Part shown: positions 9,207-17,348 of the stretch, piece after piece | Position numbering within the stretch: the first letter of the stretch is position 1 | How the letters are laid out: every line of letters starts with the position of its first letter | Source of the DNA: Paludibacter sp. | GTDB taxonomy: Bacteria; Bacteroidota; Bacteroidia; Bacteroidales; Paludibacteraceae | NCBI GenBank assembly: GCA_031292575.1 | Contig: JARLGX010000007.1 | Coordinates: forward strand, 1-42,476 | DNA length: 42,476 bases | Direction: 5' to 3' | Program-made: the position numbers and the translations under genes | The notes under the pieces: generated by a model | Told to the model about the DNA's origin: nothing | Database searches by the model: none | Seen by the model: only the letters and a program-made list of their open reading frames with translations

Positions 9207-9857
9207 ATGACTTACGAAGAATTTATAGCTATTGTCAAGAACCCTGAATCTGTTAAATCTGCTAATCTCTCAGATTATAAGGAATTAATCAATTTATATC
9301 CATACTTTGTTGCACCTCATTTGTTTTTGATAAAATCTTTACAAGAAACAAATAGTATACATTTTGCTGCTAATTTAAAGATTGTTTCTTTATACAGTAC
9401 GAATCGTAGCTGGTTGTATTATTATTTATATCCTGAAAAAAAGCAATCCTTAGAACCTTTGAAACGAGAGCGGGTAGCAAAATCTTCAGGTGATTATTTT
9501 GATATGATAAATGCAGTTGAATTGCAGGGAGGTGATACCAAGCAATCGTTGAAGAACCTTGCTGAGCGATTGAAATCTGCGAGAAAAATGGTAGTAAATT
9601 CATCCGAAGGTCAAGAACCAAAGCAAAAAAATGCAATTATTGAAAGTCTTGTAAGCATTTCAGAAAGTGAAGTAAAATCTATTACAGAAGTTGATGAGAA
9701 TATAGAAAGCGAAGTAAAAAAACTTATTTCGGAACGAAAATACGAGAAAGCAATTGAAATATTGAAGGGTTTAAATTTGAATAATCCAAAAAAAAGTGTT
9801 TACTTTGCAGACCAAATCCGATTTTTGGAAAAAGTTATAGCAAATTCAAAAAAATAA
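9207..9857 (+). CDS. Conserved Bacteroidales hypothetical protein, probably TPR-like
   Basis: A 216-residue soluble protein without a signal peptide. The N-terminal part (MTYEEFIAIVKNPESV, then LSDYKELINLYPYFVAPHLF) is helical and tyrosine-rich. The C-terminal end has one recognisable helical-repeat unit (VKKLISERKYEKAIEILKGLNLNNP, here given in two parts: VKKLISERKYEK then AIEILKGLNLNNP). Its place between lptE and secG, nine bases before secG, is common in this order. I do not recognise a specific function; the repeat suggests a protein-binding role. Confidence 0.7.
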   Translation: MTYEEFIAIVKNPESVKSANLSDYKELINLYPYFVAPHLFLIKSLQETNSIHFAANLKIVSLYSTNRSWLYYYLYPEKKQSLEPLKRERVAKSSGDYFDMINAVELQGGDTKQSLKNLAERLKSARKMVVNSSEGQEPKQKNAIIESLVSISESEVKSITEVDENIESEVKKLISERKYEKAIEILKGLNLNNPKKSVYFADQIRFLEKVIANSKK

Positions 9858-9865
9858 ATTATATT

Positions 9866-10234
9866 ATGTACGTCTTATTTACTATCTTAATTGTAATCGC
9901 TTCAATTTTACTTACTCTTTTGGTTTTGGTTCAAAACTCCAAAGGTGGTGGATTGGCTGCTGGATTCTCATCTTCAAATCAAATAATGGGAGTTCGTAAA
10001 ACAACAGACTTTCTCGAAAAAGCAACTTGGGGGCTTGTGATATTTGTTGTGGTACTTTCAGTAGCAACAGTTGGAATTAATAAGCAAAAACCAACGACTT
10101 CGGTAGACTCAGAAATAAAATCCGATTATGAACATGCAAAACAAGCAGAACCGGGAGTTGTAACTCCTAATTTTGGTGAAAATCCTGAAGCTGCTAAAAC
10201 ACCTTCAAAACAAGCATTGCCTGAAAAAAAATAA
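9866..10234 (+). CDS. secG: Preprotein translocase subunit SecG
   Basis: SecG is the small helper subunit of the SecYEG channel in the inner membrane. Two transmembrane helices (about 2-20 and 55-72) surround the family motif LVQNSKGGGLAAGFSSSNQIMG, here residues about 22-43, with the conserved glycine cluster. The 122-residue length exceeds the ~75-110 of many SecG because of a hydrophilic C-terminal tail rich in Lys, Pro and Glu, normal in this phylum. It ends in a terminator-like hairpin. Confidence 0.92.
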   Translation: MYVLFTILIVIASILLTLLVLVQNSKGGGLAAGFSSSNQIMGVRKTTDFLEKATWGLVIFVVVLSVATVGINKQKPTTSVDSEIKSDYEHAKQAEPGVVTPNFGENPEAAKTPSKQALPEKK

Positions 10235-10252
10235 TTGGTATTGAATAAAAAT

Positions 10253-10290
10253 AAAAGAGCGTATCAAGTCATTTTGATGCGCTTTCTTTT
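10253..10290 (+). terminator. Probable terminator after secG
   Basis: AAAGAGCGTATCAA pairs with TTGATGCGCTTT, with one to two G-U pairs and a loop of about six bases, and is followed by TCTTTTTCTTT. It lies about 20 bases past secG. Confidence 0.7.
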
Positions 10291-10357
10291 TCTTTATAGC
10301 TTTTTATTTTGAAAATAAAATTTCAATTATTTATAAACTTTAATATCAAATTTCACA

Positions 10358-10933
10358 ATGCTTCAAATTGATGATACTATAATTAGTCTCGACTTATTAG
10401 ATGAACATTTTGTTTGTGATTTAGCCACTTGTAAAGGAAATTGCTGTATAGAGGGGGACGATGGAGCACCGCTTGAAGAGAATGAAGTAAAAATAATTGA
10501 AAATTTGTTGCCAATAATTTGGAACGATTTGTCGGAAAAGGCAAAAGCTATTATTGAAGAACAAGGAATTTCGTATATCGACGACGATGGTGAACCTGTA
10601 ACTTCAATTGTAAATGGTGCAGAATGTGTTTTTACATACATTGATGAAGATGGAATATGTAAATGTGCTATTGAAAAGGCATTTAGAGAGGGTAAAACCA
10701 ATTTCTACAAACCAATTTCATGTCATTTATACCCGGTTCGATTACAGAAATATAAAGGATATACGGCAGTAAATTATCATCGATGGAGTGTATGTAATTG
10801 TGCCAGAAAATTAGGTGGTAAACTTAAAGTTCCAGTTTATAAGTTTTTAAAAGAACCATTAGTTAGGAAATTCGGCGAAGAATGGTTCGAACAACTTAAA
10901 ATTGCAGATAATGAATTAAAGAAAAGACTATGA
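10358..10933 (+). CDS. DUF3109 family cysteine-rich protein
   Basis: A 191-residue protein of the DUF3109 family, cytosolic and of unknown function. It carries the family's ordered cysteines: CDLATCKGNCC near residues 20-30, a Cys in GAECVF near 88, CKCAIEKAF near 98-106, SCHLYPVRL near 121, and CNCARKL near 146. The pattern resembles Cys-rich metal or Fe-S binding proteins related to YkgJ, which is family knowledge, not shown here. It ends one base before the cinA start (TGA then T then ATG), so the two are translated together. Confidence 0.88.
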   Translation: MLQIDDTIISLDLLDEHFVCDLATCKGNCCIEGDDGAPLEENEVKIIENLLPIIWNDLSEKAKAIIEEQGISYIDDDGEPVTSIVNGAECVFTYIDEDGICKCAIEKAFREGKTNFYKPISCHLYPVRLQKYKGYTAVNYHRWSVCNCARKLGGKLKVPVYKFLKEPLVRKFGEEWFEQLKIADNELKKRL

Positions 10934-10934
10934 T

Positions 10935-12185
10935 ATGACAAACAATCGAGTAAAAGTTGAAATTATTACTATTGGTGATGAAATTCTAATAGGTCAGATT
11001 GTTGATACAAATTCGGCATGGATGGCCACAGAACTTAATCGATTTGGATTTGAGCTTGCACAAATAACCTCGGTTCACGATGATGCGAATCACATTGTAG
11101 AATCACTTCAATTGGCTTTAAAACGAGCAGATGTTGTTTTGTTTACTGGTGGAATCGGGCCTACAAACGATGATATTACAAAGCAAACTTTGACAAAGTT
11201 TTTCAATACGAAATTGGTTTTTGATGAATCTGTTCTTAAAAATATTGAGCATTTATTTTCGACTCGTCCAAATTTTGTAATAAATGAGCTCACGAAAGCT
11301 CAGGCAATGGTTCCAGAAAATTGTATAGTTATTCAAAATTTGGTAGGAACTGCACCTGTAACGTGGTTCGAGAAGGATGGAAAAATAATAGTTTCGATGC
11401 CCGGTGTGCCTTATGAAATGAAAAATATAATGACTACCGAGATTATTCCAAGATTACAAAATCGGTTCGAGACTCCAGAATTAATTCATAGAACAGTACA
11501 GGTTTACGGGTATGGAGAATCAGCCTTGGCACTTAAAATTGCAGATTGGGAAAATGAGTTGCCTGAATTTATAAGTTTGGCTTATCTGCCAAGTTCTGGA
11601 ATTGTGAAACTGCGGTTAAGTGGTTTGTTGGAGGATAAATTAACGTTAGAATTCAGTGTTAATCAACAAATTGATAAATTGAGTCAAATTTTAGGTTCAT
11701 CAATTTTTGCCTATGAAGATATTCCAATAGAACAGTTGGTAGGCAAATTGTTGAAGTTAAAAGGGTTGAAAGTTGCAACTGCTGAAAGTTGTACTGGTGG
11801 TAATATCGCTCATAAATTTACGTTAATACCAGGGAGCTCAGAGTTCTTTGCAGGTTCGGTAGTGGCTTATTCGAATGAGATTAAAACAAATGTTTTACAT
11901 GTTTCGGAAGAAGATTTAGAAAAATATGGAGCAGTGAGTCAGGCTGTGGTTGAACAAATGGCTATAGGGGCTCGTAAATTACTAAAATCGGATATTGCGG
12001 TAGCAACTTCAGGAATTGCAGGACCAACTGGAGGAACATCTGAAAAACCTGTTGGAACTGTTTGGATTTCAGTGTGTTTAGAAGGCGTAGTTACTAGTAG
12101 AGAATTTCAATTTGGAGCTTTAAGGGAACAAAATATTTTAAGAGCAACACAGGCAGCATTACTTATGGTAAAAGAATTAATTTAA
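10935..12185 (+). CDS. cinA: CinA family nicotinamide-nucleotide amidase / competence-damage protein
   Basis: CinA recycles pyridine nucleotides: a COG1058-type pyrophosphatase N-domain and a C-terminal nicotinamide mononucleotide deamidase. Both are present. The N-terminal MoCF-like domain (about 5-170) has TIGDEILIGQIVDTNS and TGGIGPTNDDITKQ. The C-terminal CinA domain (about 265-415) has ATAESCTGGNIAHKF, GSVVAYSNEIK, TSGIAGPTGG and KPVGTVWIS. The 416-residue length is normal for a full-length CinA. It follows the DUF3109 gene with one base between stop and start. Confidence 0.95.
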   Translation: MTNNRVKVEIITIGDEILIGQIVDTNSAWMATELNRFGFELAQITSVHDDANHIVESLQLALKRADVVLFTGGIGPTNDDITKQTLTKFFNTKLVFDESVLKNIEHLFSTRPNFVINELTKAQAMVPENCIVIQNLVGTAPVTWFEKDGKIIVSMPGVPYEMKNIMTTEIIPRLQNRFETPELIHRTVQVYGYGESALALKIADWENELPEFISLAYLPSSGIVKLRLSGLLEDKLTLEFSVNQQIDKLSQILGSSIFAYEDIPIEQLVGKLLKLKGLKVATAESCTGGNIAHKFTLIPGSSEFFAGSVVAYSNEIKTNVLHVSEEDLEKYGAVSQAVVEQMAIGARKLLKSDIAVATSGIAGPTGGTSEKPVGTVWISVCLEGVVTSREFQFGALREQNILRATQAALLMVKELI

Positions 12186-12263
12186 AATAACCGAGGTAAA
12201 ATCAATTGCTTAATTCATTCTTTTTGAATGGCAACAGATTTATTGAAATTATTAGATTAAAAA

Positions 12264-12295
12264 CTTGCATAGTTGAAAAACAAAGTGTACTTTTG
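12264..12295 (+). promoter_or_regulatory. Promoter of the rpmB operon (Bacteroidota type)
   Basis: CTTG (12264-12267) and TACTTTTG (12288-12295) are 20 bases apart, close to the Bacteroidota consensus TTTG-N19-TAnnTTTG. It lies about 45 bases before the rpmB start codon. Confidence 0.7.
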
Positions 12296-12340
12296 CACAC
12301 TGTTTTTGAGAAAAAATGTAAACAATAAAAAGATATAGAA

Positions 12341-12580
12341 ATGTCAAAGATTTGTCAGATTACCGGTAAAAAAGCAATGGTAGGAAACAACGTATCACAC
12401 TCAAAACGTCGTACCAAAAGAACATTTGATGTGAACTTATTTACCAAAAAATTCTATTGGGTAGAACAAGATACCTGGATTAGCTTGAATGTGTCAGCTA
12501 ATGGACTACGTACCATAAACAAAATTGGATTAGATGCTGCCATTAAAAAAGCGTCAGAAAAAGGGTTTTTATACGCATAA
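12341..12580 (+). CDS. rpmB: 50S ribosomal protein L28
   Basis: A 79-residue basic protein of the large ribosomal subunit. It begins [20 protein letters not shown], the L28 signature with the first Cys of its family, and contains [12 protein letters not shown] and the closing [13 protein letters not shown]. It is the first gene of the run rpmB-rpmG-DUF4295, which is characteristic of Bacteroidota, and has a well-formed promoter. Confidence 0.97.
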   Translation: MSKICQITGKKAMVGNNVSHSKRRTKRTFDVNLFTKKFYWVEQDTWISLNVSANGLRTINKIGLDAAIKKASEKGFLYA

Positions 12581-12600
12581 ATTTTTAGTAGAACTACACA

Positions 12601-12789
12601 ATGGCAAAAAAATCGAAGGAAGCAAGAGTCCAAGTTATTTTGGAATGCACAGAGCATAAAGAAAGCGGTATGCCCGGAACATCGCGTTATATTACTATGA
12701 AAAATAGAAAAAACACACCGGCACGTATGGAGTTGAGAAAATACAACCCTATATTGAAGAAAGTAACAGTTCATAAAGAAATTAAATAA
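12601..12789 (+). CDS. rpmG: 50S ribosomal protein L33
   Basis: A 62-residue basic ribosomal protein. It has [14 protein letters not shown] and the C-terminal [19 protein letters not shown] segment typical of L33. Only one of the four zinc-ligand cysteines of zinc-type L33 is present (Cys17), so this is the zinc-free type. It starts 20 bases after rpmB. Confidence 0.97.
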   Translation: MAKKSKEARVQVILECTEHKESGMPGTSRYITMKNRKNTPARMELRKYNPILKKVTVHKEIK

Positions 12790-12799
12790 TATCTGAATC

Positions 12800-12952
12800 A
12801 TGGCTAAGAAAGCGGTTGCATCTCTGCAAAAAGGAGAAGGACGTTCATTCGCAAAGGTTATTAAGATGGTGAAATCACCTAAAACCGGTGCTTATGTTTT
12901 CCAGGAAGAAATTGTACACAACGATAAAGTAAAAGATTATTTCACAAAATAG
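12800..12952 (+). CDS. DUF4295 small basic protein
   Basis: A 50-residue basic protein, translated from ATG at 12800 to TAG at 12950. It begins MAKKAVASLQKGEGRSFAKV and ends with EEIVHNDKVKDYFTK. It belongs to the DUF4295 family, found between rpmG and ftsY in Bacteroidota, and is so basic and so placed that a ribosome-associated role is likely; that is inference. It starts 10 bases after rpmG and ends before a strong terminator. Confidence 0.88.
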   Translation: MAKKAVASLQKGEGRSFAKVIKMVKSPKTGAYVFQEEIVHNDKVKDYFTK

Positions 12953-12979
12953 AAAATATCGTTTTAAAAAAATAGAAGG

Positions 12980-13015
12980 AATCCTCTCATTCATCAAAAT
13001 GAGAGGATTTTTTTT
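12980..13015 (+). terminator. Rho-independent terminator of the rpmB-rpmG-DUF4295 operon
   Basis: A perfect 12-bp stem (AATCCTCTCATT 12980-12991 with AATGAGAGGATT 12998-13009), a six-base loop and a T tract follow the DUF4295 gene by 27 bases. Confidence 0.92.
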
Positions 13016-13038
13016 GCGATTACTTCAAAAAAAAGACT

Positions 13039-13046
13039 TAATTTTG
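13039..13046 (+). promoter_or_regulatory. Possible -7 promoter motif for ftsY
   Basis: TAATTTTG matches TAnnTTTG, followed by TGTGCC. A TTTG at 13013-13016 is 22 bases upstream, slightly beyond the ideal 19-20 and inside the T tract of the terminator. Confidence 0.45.
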
Positions 13047-13081
13047 TGTGCCATATTTAGAAAAGTGAATGCTAATATGCG

Positions 13082-13121
13082 AATTTACAATTTGATAGAT
13101 TTGGAATTAAAATTGTAAATT
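13082..13121. repeat. Perfect inverted repeat in the ftsY leader
   Basis: AATTTACAATTT (13082-13093) is exactly mirrored by AAATTGTAAATT (13110-13121) with a 16-base loop. It lies between the promoter motif and the ftsY start codon, 29 bases from the latter. It could form a leader hairpin, but the core AATTTACAATT also occurs near 23240 in another leader, so it may simply be a dispersed AT-rich repeat. Confidence 0.5.
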
Positions 13122-13149
13122 ATAAATCATTTTAAATTATAAAAATACA

Positions 13150-14100
13150 ATGGGCTTATTTAATATATTTAGCAAGGAGAAAAAAGCAACGCTTGATCAA
13201 GGTTTATCTAAAACAAAAGAAAGCGTGTTTTCGAAGTTGACACGTGCTGTTGCCGGAAAATCGAAAGTAGATGATGAGGTACTTGATAATCTTGAAGAAG
13301 TGTTGATTACGTCGGATGTAGGAGTTGAAACCACTTTACGCATTATCGAACGTATTGAAAAACGGGTTTTGCTAGATAAATATGTTAACACGACCGAACT
13401 AAACGTTATTCTAAAAGATGAAATTGCATCGTTGCTTGCCGAGAATAACTCTGATTCACCGGTTGACTTTGATGCTGCTTTGCCCGCAAAACCTTATGTA
13501 ATTATGGTTGTAGGAGTAAATGGAGTTGGAAAAACAACTACCATTGGGAAATTGGCTTATCAGTTTACCAAAGCAGGAAAGAAAGTTTTTTTAGGAGCTG
13601 CTGACACCTTTCGGGCGGCTGCTGTGGATCAGTTGGTAATTTGGGGTGAACGTGCCGGAGTACCTGTAATAAAACAAAAAATGGGCTCTGATCCGGCTTC
13701 TGTTGCTTACGATACCATTGCTTCGGCAAAAGCAAATAATGCTGATGTCGTGATTATAGATACGGCAGGACGATTGCATAATAAAGTCAATTTGATGAAT
13801 GAGTTGACCAAAATCAAAAATGTGATGCAAAAGGTTGTACCAGATGCGCCGCACGAAGTTTTGCTCGTTCTCGATGGTTCAACTGGTCAAAATGCATTTG
13901 AGCAAGCTAAGCAATTCACTAAAGCAACTAATGTAACCGCGTTGGCAATAACTAAACTGGATGGTACTGCTAAAGGTGGTGTGGTTATAGGAATTTCCGA
14001 TCAGTTTAAAATTCCGGTGAAATATATTGGATTGGGCGAAGGAATGGAACATTTGCAGGTATTTGATAGAAATGAGTTTGTAGCTTCGTTATTTGAATAA
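13150..14100 (+). CDS. ftsY: Signal recognition particle receptor FtsY
   Basis: FtsY is the membrane-associated GTPase that docks SRP-ribosome complexes at SecYEG. The 316-residue protein lacks the long acidic A domain of E. coli FtsY; a short basic amphipathic N-terminus (MGLFNIFSKEKK) precedes the NG domain. GTPase motifs are complete: GVNGVGKT (122-129), DTFRAAAVDQL (152-162), DTAGR (204-208) and TKLDGTAKGG (268-277). It lies between the ribosomal protein operon and rimO, 60 bases before the latter. Confidence 0.97.
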   Translation: MGLFNIFSKEKKATLDQGLSKTKESVFSKLTRAVAGKSKVDDEVLDNLEEVLITSDVGVETTLRIIERIEKRVLLDKYVNTTELNVILKDEIASLLAENNSDSPVDFDAALPAKPYVIMVVGVNGVGKTTTIGKLAYQFTKAGKKVFLGAADTFRAAAVDQLVIWGERAGVPVIKQKMGSDPASVAYDTIASAKANNADVVIIDTAGRLHNKVNLMNELTKIKNVMQKVVPDAPHEVLLVLDGSTGQNAFEQAKQFTKATNVTALAITKLDGTAKGGVVIGISDQFKIPVKYIGLGEGMEHLQVFDRNEFVASLFE

Positions 14101-14160
14101 GGAACTTTTCAAATTTCCCGAAAAACCAAAGACTTAGATTTAAAGAAAATTGTAATTAAA

Positions 14161-15465
14161 TTGAAAAATTCAACTATAAAAGGAACTGTAGATGTTGTGA
14201 CATTAGGTTGTTCCAAAAACCTTGTAGATTCGGAGCAATTGATGCGTCAATTCGATGCTCTTGGCTATAAAGTAAGGCATGATGCTGTAAATCCAGATGG
14301 TGAGATTGTGATTATCAATACGTGCGGTTTTATTGGCGATGCAAAAGAAGAAAGCGTTAATACGATTTTACAATTTGCTGATTTGCGCAAGCAAAATAAA
14401 ATTGGAAAACTTTTCGTGATGGGGTGTTTATCCGAACGATACTTGAAAGAATTAAGTTTGGAGATTCCGGAAGTAGATAAATTTTACGGAAAATTCAATT
14501 ATACGGATATTTTAAAAGAGATAGGTCAGGAGTATCGTGCCGATTTACGCCTCGAACGTACGTTGACAACCCCGAATCATTATGCATATATTAAGATATC
14601 TGAAGGATGCAACAGAACTTGTTCATACTGTGCCATTCCTATAATTACAGGCCGTCATCGCTCACGGTCGATTGAGGATATAGAAAATGAAGTAAAAGGA
14701 TTAGTGGCTAATGGTGTAAAGGAGTTTCAATTGATAGCTCAAGACTTATCTTATTACGGTCAGGATCGTTACAAAACGCTTAAATTAGCAGAGCTAACAG
14801 AACGACTCTCAGATATTCAAGGTGTGGAATGGATTAGGTTGCATTACGCTTATCCTGCTCAATTTCCGTATGATTTATTGAAGGTAATGCGTGAGCGTGA
14901 TAATGTTTGTAATTATTTAGATATTGCTTTACAACATATTAGCGATAATATGTTGAAAATAATGCGAAGAAATATTACAAAAGTGCAAACTTATGATTTA
15001 ATTGAAAGAATTCGTATAGAGGTACCTGATATTCACTTGCGAACAACTTTATTACTTGGACATCCTGGAGAAACTGAAGCTGATGTAGAAGAATTGAAAG
15101 AATTTGTACAGAAAGCGCGGTTTGAACGTTTGGGGGCTTTTGCTTTTTCAAACGAAGAAGGAACTTTTGCCTATAAAACTTATAATGACAATATTCAGAA
15201 TGAAATTAAACAACAGCGCGTTGATGAAATAATGTCGATTCAACAAGGTATTTCGGCAGAAATTAATCAAAATAAAATAGGGAAAACGTTGAAAGTGATT
15301 ATTGATAGGGTAGAGGATGAGTACTTTGTAGGAAGAACCGAATATGATTCGCCGGAAGTTGACCCTGAAGTACTAATTCCGGTTTCGAACAAAAGCTTGA
15401 AAATTGGAGAATTTTATAATACAAGAATTGTGGATGCTACAGATTTTGATTTGTATGGTGTTTAA
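14161..15465 (+). CDS. rimO: Ribosomal protein S12 methylthiotransferase RimO
   Basis: RimO adds a methylthio group to the conserved Asp of ribosomal protein S12, using two Fe-S clusters and SAM. The 434-residue protein has the UPF0004 domain with Cys17, Cys55 and Cys89 (TLGCSKNLVDSE, NTCGFIG, VMGCL), the radical-SAM motif C150-x3-C154-x2-C157 (CNRTCSYC), and a C-terminal TRAM-type domain (about 365-433). The ligands of both clusters are present. The start is TTG at 14161; no in-frame ATG lies before the first conserved segment, so TTG initiation is likely. Confidence 0.96.
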   Translation: MKNSTIKGTVDVVTLGCSKNLVDSEQLMRQFDALGYKVRHDAVNPDGEIVIINTCGFIGDAKEESVNTILQFADLRKQNKIGKLFVMGCLSERYLKELSLEIPEVDKFYGKFNYTDILKEIGQEYRADLRLERTLTTPNHYAYIKISEGCNRTCSYCAIPIITGRHRSRSIEDIENEVKGLVANGVKEFQLIAQDLSYYGQDRYKTLKLAELTERLSDIQGVEWIRLHYAYPAQFPYDLLKVMRERDNVCNYLDIALQHISDNMLKIMRRNITKVQTYDLIERIRIEVPDIHLRTTLLLGHPGETEADVEELKEFVQKARFERLGAFAFSNEEGTFAYKTYNDNIQNEIKQQRVDEIMSIQQGISAEINQNKIGKTLKVIIDRVEDEYFVGRTEYDSPEVDPEVLIPVSNKSLKIGEFYNTRIVDATDFDLYGV

Positions 15466-15505
15466 ATAATCAAGGACTTGTAACTTTAAACTTTATATCT
15501 TACTT

Positions 15506-15796
15506 ATGAATCACAAAGAATTGATAGCCAGCATGGCAACAAAAATGAATGCACCAAAATCGGTAATTGAAAAATTGCTCGAAACGACAATTTCTACTTG
15601 CACCGAACTGTTGGTAGAAGACAAGACAATCGGTTTTCAGAGCTTTGGAAACTTTGAAGTGCGAAAAAAAGAAGAACGCCTTTCGGTTCATCCCTCTACT
15701 CAAATCCGCACAATGATACCACCCAAATTGGTTGTGAATTTTAAGCAAAGCAATATTCTGAAAGATAAACTTAAAGACTTGCCACATCATGATTAA
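15506..15796 (+). CDS. HU/IHF-family DNA-binding protein
   Basis: A 96-residue HU/IHF-like protein. The N-terminal two helices (HKELIASMATKMNAPKSVIE) and the GFQSFGNFEVRKKEERLS strand fit the family; the usual arm with the GRNPxTG motif is diverged (STQIRTMIPPKLVVNFK). This divergence suggests a specialised family member and not the main nucleoid HU. Its last eight bases overlap the start of the next gene, so the two are translated together and may form a heterodimer; the latter is inference. Confidence 0.85.
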   Translation: MNHKELIASMATKMNAPKSVIEKLLETTISTCTELLVEDKTIGFQSFGNFEVRKKEERLSVHPSTQIRTMIPPKLVVNFKQSNILKDKLKDLPHHD

Positions 15797-17090
15797 AGAC
15801 AAAATTTCATCTCAGGAAATTATTGACCTTGTCGCATCTAAAGCATCGGTTAGTAAACGTGCTGCTGAAGAATTTCTGAGAGTGATGATTTCATCTATTG
15901 AAGAAGCTTTGCTGGCTGGTGAAACAGTTAAAGTTAAAAACTTCGGTACTTTTAAACTTCAATGGAATGAGCCCCGGAAAAGTGTGAATGTACAAACTGG
16001 CAATGATATAATATTGGCTGGATACTACAAGGTAAGTTTTACTCCCGATGTCATCTTAAAAGAGATTGTAAATGAGCCTTTTGCTCATTTAGAACCAATA
16101 GAACTTGATTCAGAAACTAACGATCCTAAGCTAGATAATTCAGTTGAAGCAATTGATCCTTTACGTATTTTTACAGAACAAGCCTCTGAGATTAAAAGTT
16201 TAATTTTAGAAATTCAAGCTTTGTCTTCAACTCCTAACCTTGTTGTTCAGAACGAAAATATAAAATATGAAGTTGTTGAAAATAAGGTTGATCCTAGTTT
16301 TAATCAAATAAAAGATAATGAACCCGAACATATTGCAGAAGAAAAGATTGAACAAGATTATGTAAGTAATGTGACAGAAGATGAAGCAGAGAATTCAATT
16401 CAAATCAAATTAATAGAGGAACCCATTGCTGTTGACGAAAAAGAATCTGATTCAATATCAAAATCTTTTGATTTTGATATTGAATCAACTCCATTTTTGG
16501 GGAATATTAAGATTAGAAAAAGTAGGGTTTGGTTGTGGATATTAATAATCGTTTTGTTGTTAGCAGGTTCGGGTTTTGGAGCTTATTATTTTTATCCACC
16601 AGCAAGAGATTTTACAAATAATTCGGTGACTGGAATAAAAAGTTCGTTTAATAAGACCAGAGAAAATTTCTCCATTACTGAAATGAGTAACACTATTTCA
16701 AAATGGATCTCTCCTTCACCAAAGCCGCCAGTCTCCAAAGTTGAAGCAGTAGTACCTAAAGTAACAAACAAAGTTTCAGCATTACCAAAAAAATCAATAG
16801 ACAGCCTGCAATTGATGTTTGACAACCCAAGAGTTTATAAAACCTTTATTGCAACAGAAAGAATTCAACCAGGAAGTCGACTGACTTTGATATCAAAAAG
16901 ATATTTTAAATCAAAAGATTTTTGGGTATATATTTACGAAGCAAATAAAGATCGTATACCCAACCCGGACAATATTGCGAAAGGTACATTAATCCAAATA
17001 CCAAAATTAGATTCAAGATTGATAGATGTAAATAACCCTCGATGTTTAAAAAAAGCCAAGGATTTACATGATTTATATGTAAAAAAATAG
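15789..17090 (+). CDS. HU domain - transmembrane helix - LysM-like fusion protein
   Basis: A 433-residue protein in three parts. Residues 1-95 are an HU-like domain (helices around 6-44, GETVKVKNFGTFKLQW near 44-59, a short arm with RKSVNVQTGNDI). Residues 96-244 are an acidic low-complexity linker. One helix of about 23 residues (247-269) follows, after the positively charged KIRKSR, which places the N-terminus in the cytoplasm. Residues 270-433 would be periplasmic, with a LysM-like segment (about 352-407: RIQPGSRLTLISKRYF, VYIYEANKDRIPNPDNI, GTLIQIPK). LysM binds peptidoglycan in other proteins. The order suggests a DNA-to-cell-wall tether. It is translationally coupled to the HU gene before it. 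Confidence 0.82.
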   Translation: MIKDKISSQEIIDLVASKASVSKRAAEEFLRVMISSIEEALLAGETVKVKNFGTFKLQWNEPRKSVNVQTGNDIILAGYYKVSFTPDVILKEIVNEPFAHLEPIELDSETNDPKLDNSVEAIDPLRIFTEQASEIKSLILEIQALSSTPNLVVQNENIKYEVVENKVDPSFNQIKDNEPEHIAEEKIEQDYVSNVTEDEAENSIQIKLIEEPIAVDEKESDSISKSFDFDIESTPFLGNIKIRKSRVWLWILIIVLLLAGSGFGAYYFYPPARDFTNNSVTGIKSSFNKTRENFSITEMSNTISKWISPSPKPPVSKVEAVVPKVTNKVSALPKKSIDSLQLMFDNPRVYKTFIATERIQPGSRLTLISKRYFKSKDFWVYIYEANKDRIPNPDNIAKGTLIQIPKLDSRLIDVNNPRCLKKAKDLHDLYVKK

Positions 17091-17151
17091 GAACTACCAG
17101 ACAAGCAAGATAAATATATCTTTTCCCCATCTGATAATTATTTTTACTAAG

Positions 17152-17188
17152 AAAGTTCTGTAAATTTTCACTTTTGCAGAACTTTTTT
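17152..17188 (+). terminator. Rho-independent terminator after the HU-LysM gene
   Basis: AAAGTTCTG (17152-17160) pairs with CAGAACTTT (17177-17185), with a 16-base loop and a run of T. It lies about 60 bases downstream of the HU-LysM stop. Confidence 0.7.
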
Positions 17189-17303
17189 AATTCATATATG
17201 TGAAAAATAAGTTAGAATTTTACACTAAAAAACCCACTGTACTTAATAATCTAAATTCAGGTTAATAGATATTAAATCAATGCTTTAAGCTTTCATTTTA
17301 CAC

Positions 17304-17311
17304 TATATTTG
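17304..17311 (+). promoter_or_regulatory. Possible -7 promoter motif of the bat operon
   Basis: TATATTTG followed by CTC fits TAnnTTTG and lies 38 bases before the MoxR start. The region 19-20 bases upstream has no clear TTG. Confidence 0.5.
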
Positions 17312-17348
17312 CTCAACAAAAATTCCAACAAAACTAACATAAAATAAT

